Shown: positions 46,957 through 56,694, counted from the stretch's first letter. The stretch is DNA of 58,965 nucleotides from Candidatus Woesearchaeota archaeon (GCA_002688315.1 NZCN01000009.1:1-58965); one strand, 5' to 3'. The notes: a model not told the origin generated them from the sequence alone. Program-made: numbers and translations.

Positions 46957-47439
46957 ATGAGTAAAATTCCTTACAAAGCGCTTGAAAAATTTGTTAAAAT
47001 ATTTCAGAAAGAGTATAAGGTAGATTTAAGCGAAGTTCTAAAAGAATTAAAAGAAATCCCTAAAGAAATAGAAGTTCCTGCTTCTGTTTTCAGCAGAAAA
47101 CTTAGCAGTCTTGAAACCATTTGCAAATATCTCAAAGAAAATCTTGGTTTAAGTTATCATGAGATTGCAGAACTTCTCAACAGAAATGACAGGACAATTT
47201 GGATTACTTACAGGAATGCGTCTAAGAAGGTGAAGTCAAAATTTGTGGTTAAAGATACAAAGTTAATGATTCCTGTTTCAGTTATCGCTAACAGAAAGTT
47301 AAGTGTTCTGGAAGCTATTGTTTCTTACCTTAGAAAACTCAAGTTAACATACCATAAGATAGCTGTTATTCTGAAACGAGATCAGCGCAATATCTGGACA
47401 GTGCATAGCAGAGCTAAGAAAAAATGGAAAAATTCCTAA
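46957..47439 (+). CDS. Duplicated helix-turn-helix DNA-binding protein
   Basis: The 160-aa protein has two copies of one HTH unit: residues about 41-92 (PASVFSRKLSSLETICKYL, then SYHEIAELLNRNDRTIWITYRNA) and 103-156 (PVSVIANRKLSVLEAIVSYL, then TYHKIAVILKRDQRNIWTVHSRA). The pattern, helix then HEIAxLLxRxxRTIW, resembles sigma-factor region 4-like HTH. The strong similarity of the two units implies internal duplication and recognition of a repeated site. ATG 46957 follows a TATA by about 27 nt. It overlaps the next gene by 16 nt. Confidence 0.7.
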   Translation: MSKIPYKALEKFVKIFQKEYKVDLSEVLKELKEIPKEIEVPASVFSRKLSSLETICKYLKENLGLSYHEIAELLNRNDRTIWITYRNASKKVKSKFVVKDTKLMIPVSVIANRKLSVLEAIVSYLRKLKLTYHKIAVILKRDQRNIWTVHSRAKKKWKNS

Positions 47440-47774
47440 GAAAAAGACTGGAAGAGCTTGTTAAAGAACAGGCTGAAGCAGAGAAAAAGAAAGCTAAAGC
47501 AGCTAGTCTTATAATCAGCCTCAATGAAAAACTGGCTCAGAATGCAATAGTTATTGATGATTATTCTGAAGAGCTTGCAAAACTTAAAGGCACTGTTAAG
47601 AAATTTGAAGATACAATAGCATATTACAAAAACAGTATAGAAAGTGCTGAGAATACTTTGGAAGGGCATCAAAAAAGTATTGTGTGGGAAAAGATACTAA
47701 AGGAAACATCTTTGTTAACTGCTGCTGCAAGCGTAATATTAACAAGCTTGATTGTAGTTCTGATATGGAGTTAA
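47424..47774 (+). CDS. Coiled-coil protein with C-terminal membrane anchor
   Basis: Residues 1-90 are a charged heptad-rich coiled coil (KRLEELVKEQAEAEKKKAKA and onward). Residues about 95-115 are hydrophobic (LTAAASVILTSLIVVLIWS), giving a tail-anchored topology. Family unknown. Overlap with the HTH gene suggests translational coupling. The promoter of ahcY lies just after its stop. Confidence 0.6.
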   Translation: MEKFLRKRLEELVKEQAEAEKKKAKAASLIISLNEKLAQNAIVIDDYSEELAKLKGTVKKFEDTIAYYKNSIESAENTLEGHQKSIVWEKILKETSLLTAAASVILTSLIVVLIWS

Positions 47775-47815
47775 CAAGCAAAAACATTATAAAAAATCGA
47801 TTTTTCAGTTTTTGC

Positions 47816-49081
47816 ATGGAAACCAATGAAAACTACGCAGTAAAAGACATGAACTTGGCAGAACAAGGACTTTTGAACATTGAATATGCAGAAAGCCAGA
47901 TGGGAGCACTGCTTAAAGTAAAGGAACGCTTTGAAAAGGAGAAGCCACTTGAAGGAATAAAAGTAGGAATGGCTCTGCATGTTACCAAAGAAACAGCTGT
48001 TCTGGTAAAAACCCTTATTGCAGGAGGCGCTGATGTTGCTATTTGCAGTTGCAATCCGTTAAGCACACAAGATGATGTAGCTGCTGCGTTGGCTAAATCT
48101 GGCATTAAAGTTTATGCTTATAAGGGAGAGTCAAAAGAAGATTACTATAACTTTTTAGACAAAGTTATTGCATTCAAACCACAGATTACAATTGATGACG
48201 GTTGCGATTTAGTGACAGAAATACATAATAAGAATCCTGAGTTGATTGACGGAATTATAGGCGGAGCAGAAGAAACAAGTACAGGAGTCATAAGATTGCG
48301 AGCTATGGAAAAAGACAATGCATTAAAGTATCCAGTCATAGCTGTTAATGACGCAAACACAAAACACTTGATGGACAATATAAAAGGCACAGGCCAATCT
48401 ACAGTAGATGGTATTCTAAGAGCAACTAACACCATCATAGCTGGGAAAAACTTTGTTGTATGCGGTTATGGTGAATGCGGAAAAGGCTTAGCAAAACGAG
48501 CGCAAGGAATGGATGCTAATGTTATTGTTACAGAAGTTGACCCATTCAGAGCATTGCAAGCAGCTATGGACGGGTTTAGAGTTATGCCTATCAAAGAAGC
48601 TTCAAAAGAAGGAGATATTTTTGTTACAGTAACTGGCAATAAGAATGTGATTGATATTAATCATATGAATTTAATGAAGAATGGGGCCATTCTAGCAAAT
48701 TCAGGACATTTTGATGCTGAAATTAATGTTAATGAGCTTGAAAAAGTTGCAAAGGATAAAAGAACTATACGTGAATTCATGGATGAGTACACATTAGCAA
48801 ATGGAAGTAAGATTTTTATCTTGGGCCAAGCTAGGTTGATTAATTTGGCAAGTGCTGAAGGCCATCCATCAGCAATAATGGCTATGTCTTTCTGTAACCA
48901 AGCTTTTGCTTGCGAATATCTAGTTCAAAACAAAGGAAAACTAGAACCAAAAGTTTACGTTTTGCCAAAGGAAAAAGATGACGAAGTTGCTCAGCTTCAG
49001 TTAGAAGCAATGGGCATCGAATTCGACACTTTGACGGAGGAGCAAAGTAAATATCTCAATTCTTGGCAAGAAGGCACCTAA
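47816..49081 (+). CDS. ahcY: S-adenosylhomocysteinase
   Basis: AhcY hydrolyses S-adenosylhomocysteine, the product of methyltransferases, to adenosine and homocysteine. The NAD-binding VVCGYGECGKGLAKRAQG and substrate-site motifs (GGAEETSTGVIRL, NDANTKHLMDN, NSGHFDAEIN) are intact. At 421 aa with no C-terminal K-Y tail it is of the archaeal/Thermotoga-like short type. ATG 47816 is supported by TTATAAAAA about 27 nt upstream. The stop overlaps the DUF58 gene end on the opposite strand by 4 nt. Confidence 0.94.
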   Translation: METNENYAVKDMNLAEQGLLNIEYAESQMGALLKVKERFEKEKPLEGIKVGMALHVTKETAVLVKTLIAGGADVAICSCNPLSTQDDVAAALAKSGIKVYAYKGESKEDYYNFLDKVIAFKPQITIDDGCDLVTEIHNKNPELIDGIIGGAEETSTGVIRLRAMEKDNALKYPVIAVNDANTKHLMDNIKGTGQSTVDGILRATNTIIAGKNFVVCGYGECGKGLAKRAQGMDANVIVTEVDPFRALQAAMDGFRVMPIKEASKEGDIFVTVTGNKNVIDINHMNLMKNGAILANSGHFDAEINVNELEKVAKDKRTIREFMDEYTLANGSKIFILGQARLINLASAEGHPSAIMAMSFCNQAFACEYLVQNKGKLEPKVYVLPKEKDDEVAQLQLEAMGIEFDTLTEEQSKYLNSWQEGT

Positions 49082-49923
49082 GAAAGTATCCTGTAAAAAA
49101 CGTCAAATATTGGGGTGTTGGTTGTTACCAGGAAAAAGTCTGCTTTCAAGTCAAGGCAAGTTTTGTTAAGGTTTGAAACGTGATTGCCAAGCTGAGATTC
49201 GTACTGTGAGATTAGTCTTGGGCTTACGTAAGTGCGCAAGATTTCATGAGTTTCTGCGTCTTCAAGCTTAACATCTCCTGAAATCTCCAACTCTTTTTCG
49301 CTTGGGTCAAGCACTTGAACAAGCTTTATGTCATGGTTGCCAAGCTTTAACAAGCCTTCTTTTACTTCTTCTGGATCCAAAAGAAAATCAGATATTATTA
49401 TGATTAAGGATTTTGTGCCAAGAAGCTTGCTGTACTTCGCCATTGCATCAAAAAACTTTGATTTACCCTTAATCTTGACTTTATTGAGATGGTCTATCAT
49501 TGTTGCAACGTGCTCCAAACCACGGCGAGGCTGGAAAACATCAAGACTGTCTGAAAAAGTAGCGAATTGGAATCTCTCATGTTCTTTCAGAGAAAGGTAA
49601 GCAAATCCAACTCCAAGCATGGAAGCGTAGTCAAATTTCTTTGGCTTGCCATAATTCATGCTCGCACTGTCATCTACTATGACGTGCACAGTCATGTTTC
49701 GCTCCTCTTCATATTTTTTGATGTATAAGTGGTCTGTTCTGGCATAAATTTTCCAGTCTATCTGCCTAAAATCATCGCCTTCAGAATAAATACGGTGGTC
49801 TTTAAGTGTCGAACCACTGCCAAGATTTATAGATGCTTTGTTGCCAAAATATTTAGAAGTTACACGCTTGCTAAGTATTAAATGGAACCGGTCTAGTTCT
49901 CCTAAGAAATCTGCAGTAATCAT
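49078..49923 (-). CDS. DUF58 domain protein (vWA-like)
   Basis: DUF58 proteins are usually encoded with MoxR AAA ATPases and vWA membrane proteins. The signature YSEGDDFRQIDWKIYART is present, followed by a vWA-like fold with VIVDDSASMNYG, which keeps the metal-site D-x-S-x-S pattern. It has no membrane segment, unlike many bacterial DUF58 proteins. It overlaps the moxR gene by ATGA and is the last gene of the operon. Confidence 0.88.
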   Translation of the reverse strand: MITADFLGELDRFHLILSKRVTSKYFGNKASINLGSGSTLKDHRIYSEGDDFRQIDWKIYARTDHLYIKKYEEERNMTVHVIVDDSASMNYGKPKKFDYASMLGVGFAYLSLKEHERFQFATFSDSLDVFQPRRGLEHVATMIDHLNKVKIKGKSKFFDAMAKYSKLLGTKSLIIIISDFLLDPEEVKEGLLKLGNHDIKLVQVLDPSEKELEISGDVKLEDAETHEILRTYVSPRLISQYESQLGNHVSNLNKTCLDLKADFFLVTTNTPIFDVFYRILS

Positions 49924-50864
49924 TTTTTGATTTTATCCAAAAACAGTTTTACAGCATCATCAGGGGTCATGCCTTTTCTTTCTGCTTCAAAATTAAGGAT
50001 AAGTCTATGGCGCAATACAGGATATGCCATAGCTTTTATGTCATCAGAGCTAACATGATTTCTTCCATTGATCAAAGCTCTGGCTTTTGCTGCCACAATA
50101 AGACCAATTGAAGCACGAGGGCTTGCTCCATACTCAATTACATCTTTCTTATTTCGCGTAGCTGTAATCAGTTTAACAACTTCCTGCTTTAAGTCAGTAG
50201 CTACAGGAACTTGCCTTGAAAGCTGCTGCAAAGAAAGCAAATGGTTTTTGGTCATAACAACCTTAAGACGCCTTTCAGAATGTTCGTATGCATACTTGTT
50301 AACAACTTCAACTTCTTCATCATAAGTTGGATAATTTGCTTTTATTTTTAGCAGAAAACGGTCTGACTGAGCTTCTGGCAAAGGATATGTTCCTTCTTGC
50401 TCAATAGGATTTTGAGTGGCAAGAACAAAAAACGGCTTATCGAGCTTGTAAGTAGTATTGCCAACAGTAACCTGCTTTTCCTGCATTGCTTCCAGCAAAG
50501 CTGACTGAGTTTTTGGAGTTGCACGGTTTATTTCATCTGCCAGAACAATGTTTGCAAAAACAGGTCCAGGATGGAATTTGAACTCACGACTGCCGCCGTG
50601 CTCCTCTATAACATAAGTTCCTGTTATGTCAGAAGGCATCAAATCAGGAGTATGCTGGATTCTGCTAAAGCGCAAATCCATTACTTTAGCTAATGTTCGG
50701 ACAGTAAGTGTTTTCGCAAGCCCAGGATAGCCTTCAAGCAAAGCATTGCCATCAGAAAGCACAGAAACCAATATCTGCTCTACAACACGGTCCTGGCCAA
50801 CCACAACTTTTCTTACTTCTGAGAAAAGCTCTGAAAATATCTTCTTATAGGCAATCATTTCCAT
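49920..50864 (-). CDS. MoxR-family AAA+ ATPase
   Basis: MoxR ATPases act as chaperones that assemble or activate partner complexes, often with vWA proteins. Walker A is GYPGLAKT (45-52), Walker B is IVLADEINR (106-114), with the sensor-1 region ATQNPIEQEGTYPLPEAQSDRF. Length 314 aa is typical. The ORF has ATG at 50864 and 50858. Adjacent genes encode DUF58 and two large vWA membrane proteins, matching the MoxR-DUF58-Bat-like set. Confidence 0.93.
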   Translation of the reverse strand: MEMIAYKKIFSELFSEVRKVVVGQDRVVEQILVSVLSDGNALLEGYPGLAKTLTVRTLAKVMDLRFSRIQHTPDLMPSDITGTYVIEEHGGSREFKFHPGPVFANIVLADEINRATPKTQSALLEAMQEKQVTVGNTTYKLDKPFFVLATQNPIEQEGTYPLPEAQSDRFLLKIKANYPTYDEEVEVVNKYAYEHSERRLKVVMTKNHLLSLQQLSRQVPVATDLKQEVVKLITATRNKKDVIEYGASPRASIGLIVAAKARALINGRNHVSSDDIKAMAYPVLRHRLILNFEAERKGMTPDDAVKLFLDKIKK

Positions 50865-50900
50865 TTAAACTTTAATAAACAGAAATATAAAGGTTTCTGT

Positions 50901-51710
50901 TTAAGAACCAGCCAGCGTGTTAAAGTAGTTCTTCACTAATTTAAGGTCTTCCTTTGCAATTTCTTCTTCAAAGCTTTCTGCTGCCACAGCTTGGATTTCA
51001 GAAGGGTAAGACTCGGAGAAATCAGGGAAATCAGCTTCCTGGATTTCTCTGATTGAGAGTTCTGTTCCTGCAGGCCTAATCCTTATTTTGATTTCATCAT
51101 CTCCAAGCTTTACTACAGTTGGCTTTCCGTAAATATCATCACTGGTTTTCTTCAAGCCAGTATCCTGGCTGCCGACTGCAAACCGTATCTTTGAGCTGCC
51201 TGAGCCGCCTGTTCCAGGGCCTTCTTCTGCTTCCTGTGATTCCTGATCAACTAAGTTAAAGTTGAAATTAAGCACTCCAAAAGTTACTGGAGAAAGCAAT
51301 AATATCAGAAATGCCAAAGCAACTATTCCTATAGATTTCATATAAATCTTTCTTTCATTAAGAAAAGTTGATTCTTCAACCTGTCTTAAATCATGAAGAA
51401 CTTCTGAGTGAAGCTCTTTAACAACAGGATTTTCTTCAGTTGAATGTTCTGCAGCTGTCCTAAGCTTTTCATCTAAATTTTGGTATTTTTGCTCAACAAG
51501 CTTTATTTTGCTCAGTTTAAGCTTCTTTCTCAAAACATAAACAAAATAAATCAGAGAGATAGTTACAGGATATATAAGCGGAAGGTTGAAAATAGAAAGC
51601 ACCAGAAGCAAGATAAGAAACAGAAGAATTGTGTTTATTGAAGTATCAAATATAATCAGATTGTTAAGAGTGTTCCTCACGTCAGCTATTGCGTTTTTGA
51701 ATGCTTTCAT
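50901..51710 (-). CDS. Membrane protein of the MoxR-vWA operon
   Basis: Hydrophobic segments at about residues 22-40, 43-61 and 125-147 flank a charged helical stretch (about 65-120). The C-terminal about 110 residues are outside or inside the membrane as a soluble domain with a Gly/Ser-rich linker. I do not recognise a named family. The fixed place between vWA and MoxR genes suggests it is a subunit of the same envelope complex. Confidence 0.65.
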   Translation of the reverse strand: MKAFKNAIADVRNTLNNLIIFDTSINTILLFLILLLVLSIFNLPLIYPVTISLIYFVYVLRKKLKLSKIKLVEQKYQNLDEKLRTAAEHSTEENPVVKELHSEVLHDLRQVEESTFLNERKIYMKSIGIVALAFLILLLSPVTFGVLNFNFNLVDQESQEAEEGPGTGGSGSSKIRFAVGSQDTGLKKTSDDIYGKPTVVKLGDDEIKIRIRPAGTELSIREIQEADFPDFSESYPSEIQAVAAESFEEEIAKEDLKLVKNYFNTLAGS

Positions 51711-51711
51711 C

Positions 51712-52212
51712 TTAACACGTATAATCCGGATTAATCTGCTTATTCAGGCTGCAGATGTCATCGTTTAAGGCGTTAATCCTGTTTTTCTGATTTGTAACAG
51801 CGCTGTCAAGATCTGCTATTTCTATGTCCTTTTTGAGGATGTCATATTTTGCATCAGACAATTCAGATTCTGTTTGCTCCAATAATACTGTTGTTGAAGC
51901 AAGCTTTTCCTGAGTTGCTGTAAGCTCTGTGTATAGTTTGTCTCTTTCAGCTTTAAGCCTGTTATAGAGTTCCTCAAGCTTTTTCTTATCAGTTGACTTA
52001 ACTGAAAGCTCAGTGGTTGTACGATTAAGCTCAGTAAGTTTTGTTGTGAAGTTCTTGCTGATTTTGCTCAGCTCTTCTGCTGTAGTCTCATATGTTTCTG
52101 AAATATTCTTAAAGTTGCTCTGATAATACGTAGTTAAAAGGACAATCGAAAGCAGAACTATAAGAACTAACACCAACATAAGCAAATTTACGTTTTTTCT
52201 CATATATGCCAT
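51712..52212 (-). CDS. Single-pass coiled-coil membrane protein
   Basis: An N-terminal membrane segment (about residues 9-29) is followed by a long coiled coil (about 35-155) with regular heptads and Thr/Glu-rich composition, ending in a short Cys-containing tail (DDICSLNKQINPDYTC). It may act as an extracellular or periplasm-like spacer within the vWA complex. No family recognised. It is separated from the next downstream gene by 1 nt. Confidence 0.6.
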   Translation of the reverse strand: MAYMRKNVNLLMLVLVLIVLLSIVLLTTYYQSNFKNISETYETTAEELSKISKNFTTKLTELNRTTTELSVKSTDKKKLEELYNRLKAERDKLYTELTATQEKLASTTVLLEQTESELSDAKYDILKKDIEIADLDSAVTNQKNRINALNDDICSLNKQINPDYTC

Positions 52213-52234
52213 TTTTATTAACTAAAAGTGTTAA

Positions 52235-54616
52235 TCATTTATTTGTTTTTCCCTCTTGCACTCTGCGAACAGCTATTTCTGCCAAAAATACCAAAAGAGC
52301 TGCCAATAAGAATATCCAGGAATAAGAGGAAGGCGCAGATATTATGCGCTTTGAATCGGATTTTACTTTTTCCACTATTTCTTTTACATCCTGCTGGCTG
52401 AAAATTTTCCCTCCTGTAATGCTTAATGCCTGTTCAAGGTCAGGATTCATGCCAGTCATAGCATATTCTTTTTCATAATTAACTGATGCAACAGCATCAA
52501 AAAACTTTGCTGAGCCAGTTTCTTCAGGAGTAAAAGAAGCTTCATACAATCTTTTGCCTATTTTTGAGAATTTCAAAGAGTCATGCTCAGGAAAGCTTCC
52601 TGATACAACATGAATTTCCATCTTATCTCCGAGATGAATATCTTTTATATCAACATCAAATTTCTTATTTCTGCTTAAGTCTCCAATAGCCCAATTAACA
52701 GACCTTGTAATAAGAGCTGAATTCTTAGAAGAAAGCAATTCAGAACCCCAAGCAGAACCGTCATCTGTGGAAATCGCTACTATCCTTCCAAGACCAAGCC
52801 TTGAAACAGTTACAACAGGATTGTTGTTGTGGGTTGCTACAAGCAAGTCTGCATTAGGCTTTGGAACAACCTGATTAAAGCCGTTAACTTTTGCTGAAAT
52901 TTTCAATCCTCTTGTTATGAAATGGTGAGAGTTTACAATCTCAAGTGAAAAAGAAGAGCCAGAAGGCGAATCTTCTGATTCACCAAAAAGAACTTTAAGA
53001 CGTTCTGTTTCATCAGGCTCAAAATAATAGCCATTGCCTGTATTAGCAATATCCTGCATGTGCTTACGATTAGTGCCTTCACCAACTCCAACAGCATATA
53101 CTTTAATTCCAGTGTTTGCAGCTATCTGCGCATTGTGCAAATCATCTGCATAGCTTCCTGATTTTCCGTCAGAGAATATTATGATGTTTCTGCTTCCTTC
53201 CAAAGGACCAAGTATTTTTCTTGCTGCTTTTATTCCTTCATCAACTCTTGTGCCGCCTTTGTATACCAACTTTTCAATTCTTCCTCTAATGTAAGCTTCG
53301 CTTCCAAGAATTTTTGTTAAGTCTGAAACTATAAAAGCATCTGTGTTAAATGCTATGACAGCTACTCTATCATTTTTCCTTAAATCATCAAGAACTCCAA
53401 TTGCCAATGCTTTTTCAACTTCTTGAACTCTTGCATTTGCTCCTTTTTTAAAGCCTGCTCCGGTAGAACCTGAGATATCTATTACCAAAACAATGCTCAC
53501 ATCATCTTTCTTGCCTTCTTTGCCTTTTCCAACCCTAACAGGAAGCATTCCTTCAAAGAGCGAGTTTCTATAACCTCCTCGGTCATACGAATTCTTCCCT
53601 CCAAAAACAACCAATCCATTGCCATCAACCACATAATTGCTTAACTTGTTTACATCAATTTCAGATTCACGCATGTCATCAAGAACAACTGCTGAATAAC
53701 TGTTAAGATTGCTTTGAACACTGCTAACAGATGTTGTATGGTATAAAGATGTTAATATGTTACTTACAGGAGCTGAGTCTTTTCCTACAAAAAGAATTTT
53801 TGGTTTTGGTTCGACTTTAACAGTTTTATAAAAAACATTGTTCTGGTTGAAGAAATCAGTTATTATTACTTCTGCCTTTATAGTATGGTAACCTTCAGCA
53901 AACTTTTTTGTAATTGATGCAACATTACTGCCTGAATAAACACCATTAAGAACTTCTGCATTATTTATAGACACAATCAACCTGTATTCTCTTGTATTGC
54001 CAACTTGGTTTACAACTATATCAAATGTGTTTTCCTCTGCATTTGTTGTAACCCTAGACCCAAAAACCATTACAGATGTATCGTCTTTATTTACCTGAAG
54101 GTCGACAGCGCTTATTGTTGAATTCAAGCTGGATGCAAGCACAAGCATATCGCCCAAGCTCCTGCCATAATTATTATTGCCATCGCTTACTAACAAAATG
54201 TTATCATCGCCATCATTTGCCGCTATCAAAGCATCACCGATTGCTGAAATATCTCCAGAAGCAAATGTTTTAGAACGCACAGGAATGCTTTTCTTAAGCT
54301 CATTCTCCAGGCTAGAAATTCCTGAAGTGTCAAAAATACCCATTGAACTTGAGTTATCTATTAGTAAAGTCAGAGTTGGATCTCCTGTTCTTAAAACAGT
54401 TTGAAGAGTGAAAGGAGAAGCCATTGCTATTATCAAAAATATAAAAATAAGTGAGCGGGAAATTAAAATAAACGAGCGTTGCTTAACTTTTTCTTGGAAA
54501 GTTTTTCTTGCCTGAATTTTTTTAAATTTAACAAAATCTTTTCTTATTATTAAAATAAGTGCTGCAAGAACAGGCAAAATCAGCAAAAGCAGTTTAGGAT
54601 TTTGAAATTCTACCAT
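52235..54616 (-). CDS. Large membrane protein with two vWA-type domains
   Basis: Two N-terminal membrane segments (about 8-24 and 50-68) and one near the C terminus (about 770-787). A first vWA-like domain has LLIDNSSSMG (MIDAS D-x-S-x-S). A second, complete vWA domain starts VLVIDISGSTG near residue 385 and keeps the downstream Thr and Asp positions (KGGTRVDEGI, IIFSDGKSG). A glutamine-amidotransferase-like stretch (ILFVGKDSAPVSNIL, then VVLDDM) lies between them. The layout resembles BatA/BatB-type proteins. vWA domains bind protein ligands through Mg2+. Confidence 0.82.
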   Translation of the reverse strand: MVEFQNPKLLLLILPVLAALILIIRKDFVKFKKIQARKTFQEKVKQRSFILISRSLIFIFLIIAMASPFTLQTVLRTGDPTLTLLIDNSSSMGIFDTSGISSLENELKKSIPVRSKTFASGDISAIGDALIAANDGDDNILLVSDGNNNYGRSLGDMLVLASSLNSTISAVDLQVNKDDTSVMVFGSRVTTNAEENTFDIVVNQVGNTREYRLIVSINNAEVLNGVYSGSNVASITKKFAEGYHTIKAEVIITDFFNQNNVFYKTVKVEPKPKILFVGKDSAPVSNILTSLYHTTSVSSVQSNLNSYSAVVLDDMRESEIDVNKLSNYVVDGNGLVVFGGKNSYDRGGYRNSLFEGMLPVRVGKGKEGKKDDVSIVLVIDISGSTGAGFKKGANARVQEVEKALAIGVLDDLRKNDRVAVIAFNTDAFIVSDLTKILGSEAYIRGRIEKLVYKGGTRVDEGIKAARKILGPLEGSRNIIIFSDGKSGSYADDLHNAQIAANTGIKVYAVGVGEGTNRKHMQDIANTGNGYYFEPDETERLKVLFGESEDSPSGSSFSLEIVNSHHFITRGLKISAKVNGFNQVVPKPNADLLVATHNNNPVVTVSRLGLGRIVAISTDDGSAWGSELLSSKNSALITRSVNWAIGDLSRNKKFDVDIKDIHLGDKMEIHVVSGSFPEHDSLKFSKIGKRLYEASFTPEETGSAKFFDAVASVNYEKEYAMTGMNPDLEQALSITGGKIFSQQDVKEIVEKVKSDSKRIISAPSSYSWIFLLAALLVFLAEIAVRRVQEGKTNK

Positions 54617-56406
54617 TATAAATCGCCTCTGAATTTTATATAAAGCAGCTCTGCAAATATCAAAATAGCAGCAAGAAGCGCTAAAAGAGAATCAAAACTT
54701 TTTGTCTCTGTCAACTTTGACGTTTCAATAGTTATCTGTTTTTCCTCTTCAGAGAAAGCAGTTGCATCAGAGCTCACTGAAGATTCGCGAATGTTAAGGA
54801 GATTGGCTGCCACTTTTCTGTCATAAGTATAAAACCCTGCCTTGTCTAAAAGCAAGCGGTCTGTTTTTATTTTACCAAGCGGAGTATCAACAGTTTGTTT
54901 TTTTATCACATCAATTCTTCCAGTCTCAAAGTTAAAATTATCCAAGTTCTCTGTTTTTGCTAAAAAGTTAATCAGCCTTGACCAAAATTGAGGGTAAGTT
55001 ATTGAGCTTTTGAAACTGCTGTAATCATCAAGCAAGCCATAGTACACCACAGTTCCAGAGCCAAGGCCAGACAAGGTAAGAACAGGGCTATCCTGGGCGC
55101 TTACAATAGTAGTTGCCCCGTCCTTAGCTTTAACATTCAGGAATCTTTCATTAACTCCAAAATCAATGCCATCGGTAAAGTAATTTGTTATGTTTATTAT
55201 GTTTCTTGAAACTCCTCCTAAGCCAAGAACTTCAACAGGCAAAAATTTTATTTTTGCACTATCAAGATCCTCCTGGGTTGTTATTATAACACTTGAGCCA
55301 TTCTTTGTTGAGCGTTCAATTTCATTATAATAGCCAGGCAGCATTAATTTTGCGTCAAACTTGTGAAGTATAATCACATCGTAATCAAATTTGCTGACAA
55401 CAGGCGGCTTTGCAATATCCAAGCTTATGTCAGAAGCTGCTAAAAGAGCTGCCTCAAGATTGGTTTTCTCAGAGTTTGTTATTAACAGAACCTTTGTTTT
55501 TGTGTTCGCAGGAACACTAACATAAGCAGTATTGTCTGCTTTAAAGTCATCGTCAACAATCAGCCTTACTTCAGTCTGGCCTTGAAGCGTATCAAATTCA
55601 AATTCTTCCAAAGAGCGCGGTTCAAGGGTAATAGTTGCCTGGTCTTTTATTCCGTTGTTAACAACCTGTATTTTCACTGTTTCTGCTTTTTTATTGAAAT
55701 TTTCCAAAGCAACTTTAGCAGTGGATTTGTCAACATCCAAGTCAATAATGCCAACATTACTTGCCTGACCTCCAAAATTAAAAAATCTAACAACAGCATC
55801 TTTAGAAACTGACCGCTTAGCTACCAAAGGGTCAATACCTTCTGTAGCTATAAAATCGCTTAACACAATAATCTTGCCTTTTCCTCCCAACAAATCACGG
55901 GCAACCAAAATTGCATCGCCAATGTTTGAGCTCGTGTCCAGCGGTTTAATAGCTTTCAAAACTTTTTTAGCAGCTTCAGGGTTGCTGCTTTCCAACACAA
56001 CCCTTGGAACATTGGAAGCAAGAACAAGGCTGACTCTGCCTTTAAGAAGCTCCTCAGCTTTGCTAACAGCCTGTTCAAATCTTGTTTTACCATCCTGTTC
56101 GGTCTGCATGCTTGCAGACACGTCCAGAACAATAACCAGGTTTCCAGACTTTTCAGCTGTTACTTCTGAAAAAAATCCCATAACAGAAAATGCAAGAAGC
56201 GAAAGTATGAGAAGCTGAAGCAAAAATAAAACACTCCTGATAAGATGCCTGAGAAACGAATGAAATCGCGTAGAGCCATGCTGACTAATAAAAAACATGA
56301 GAGATGGTATTGTCTGTTCAGTTGGCTTAGGCCTGCGTAAATACAAGATTACGAACGGTATAAGAGCAAGAAACGCTAAACCTCCAATAAGACGTTCGAA
56401 TGGCAT
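54616..56406 (-). CDS. BatA-like membrane protein with one vWA domain
   Basis: Membrane segments at about 8-22, 54-78 and 572-590 bracket the protein. Residues after the second segment have VIVLDVSASMQTEQDGK, the vWA metal site. The N-terminal PFERLIGGLAFLALIPFVILYLRRPKP block is typical of BatA-type proteins. ATG 56406 is chosen over TTG 56412 because the minus TATA (about 56442-56432) lies about 30 nt upstream. It is the first gene of a six-gene operon; the next overlaps by 1 nt. Confidence 0.8.
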   Translation of the reverse strand: MPFERLIGGLAFLALIPFVILYLRRPKPTEQTIPSLMFFISQHGSTRFHSFLRHLIRSVLFLLQLLILSLLAFSVMGFFSEVTAEKSGNLVIVLDVSASMQTEQDGKTRFEQAVSKAEELLKGRVSLVLASNVPRVVLESSNPEAAKKVLKAIKPLDTSSNIGDAILVARDLLGGKGKIIVLSDFIATEGIDPLVAKRSVSKDAVVRFFNFGGQASNVGIIDLDVDKSTAKVALENFNKKAETVKIQVVNNGIKDQATITLEPRSLEEFEFDTLQGQTEVRLIVDDDFKADNTAYVSVPANTKTKVLLITNSEKTNLEAALLAASDISLDIAKPPVVSKFDYDVIILHKFDAKLMLPGYYNEIERSTKNGSSVIITTQEDLDSAKIKFLPVEVLGLGGVSRNIINITNYFTDGIDFGVNERFLNVKAKDGATTIVSAQDSPVLTLSGLGSGTVVYYGLLDDYSSFKSSITYPQFWSRLINFLAKTENLDNFNFETGRIDVIKKQTVDTPLGKIKTDRLLLDKAGFYTYDRKVAANLLNIRESSVSSDATAFSEEEKQITIETSKLTETKSFDSLLALLAAILIFAELLYIKFRGDL

Positions 56407-56501
56407 ATTCAATCAACATTGGAGTTTAACATGTTTTAAAGTTTTCTACTACTGCTTTTCAGAATTAGTTCATTATAACATTAATGGCAATAATAACTAT
56501 G

Positions 56502-56669
56502 TTAATCTTTCTTCTTCTCTTTTTTCTTCTTCATGGATTCAGCTTCGTCTTTCTCATAGCCTTCTACAAATGCGCCTTCTTGCGGTTCAATTTCAGCATC
56601 GTCTACCATTTGCTCGCGCTCATCTGCTTCATCAATATTTTCTTCCTGTTCTGGATCTTTTTCTGCCAT
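56502..56669 (-). CDS. Small acidic protein with Lys-rich tail, 55 aa
   Basis: This short frame starts MAEKDPEQEENIDEADEREQ and ends in a run of Lys/Glu (SMKKKKEKKKD). It has GAGGTG 7 nt before ATG 56669, a good archaeal ribosome-binding site. The N-terminal three-quarters are strongly acidic and the tail strongly basic, so it is probably unstructured alone. It lies between the 88-nt structured element (upstream) and the vWA operon (downstream). Function unknown. Confidence 0.55.
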   Translation of the reverse strand: MAEKDPEQEENIDEADEREQMVDDAEIEPQEGAFVEGYEKDEAESMKKKKEKKKD

Positions 56670-56694
56670 TGTGTTGCACCTCGTTATACCTTTA

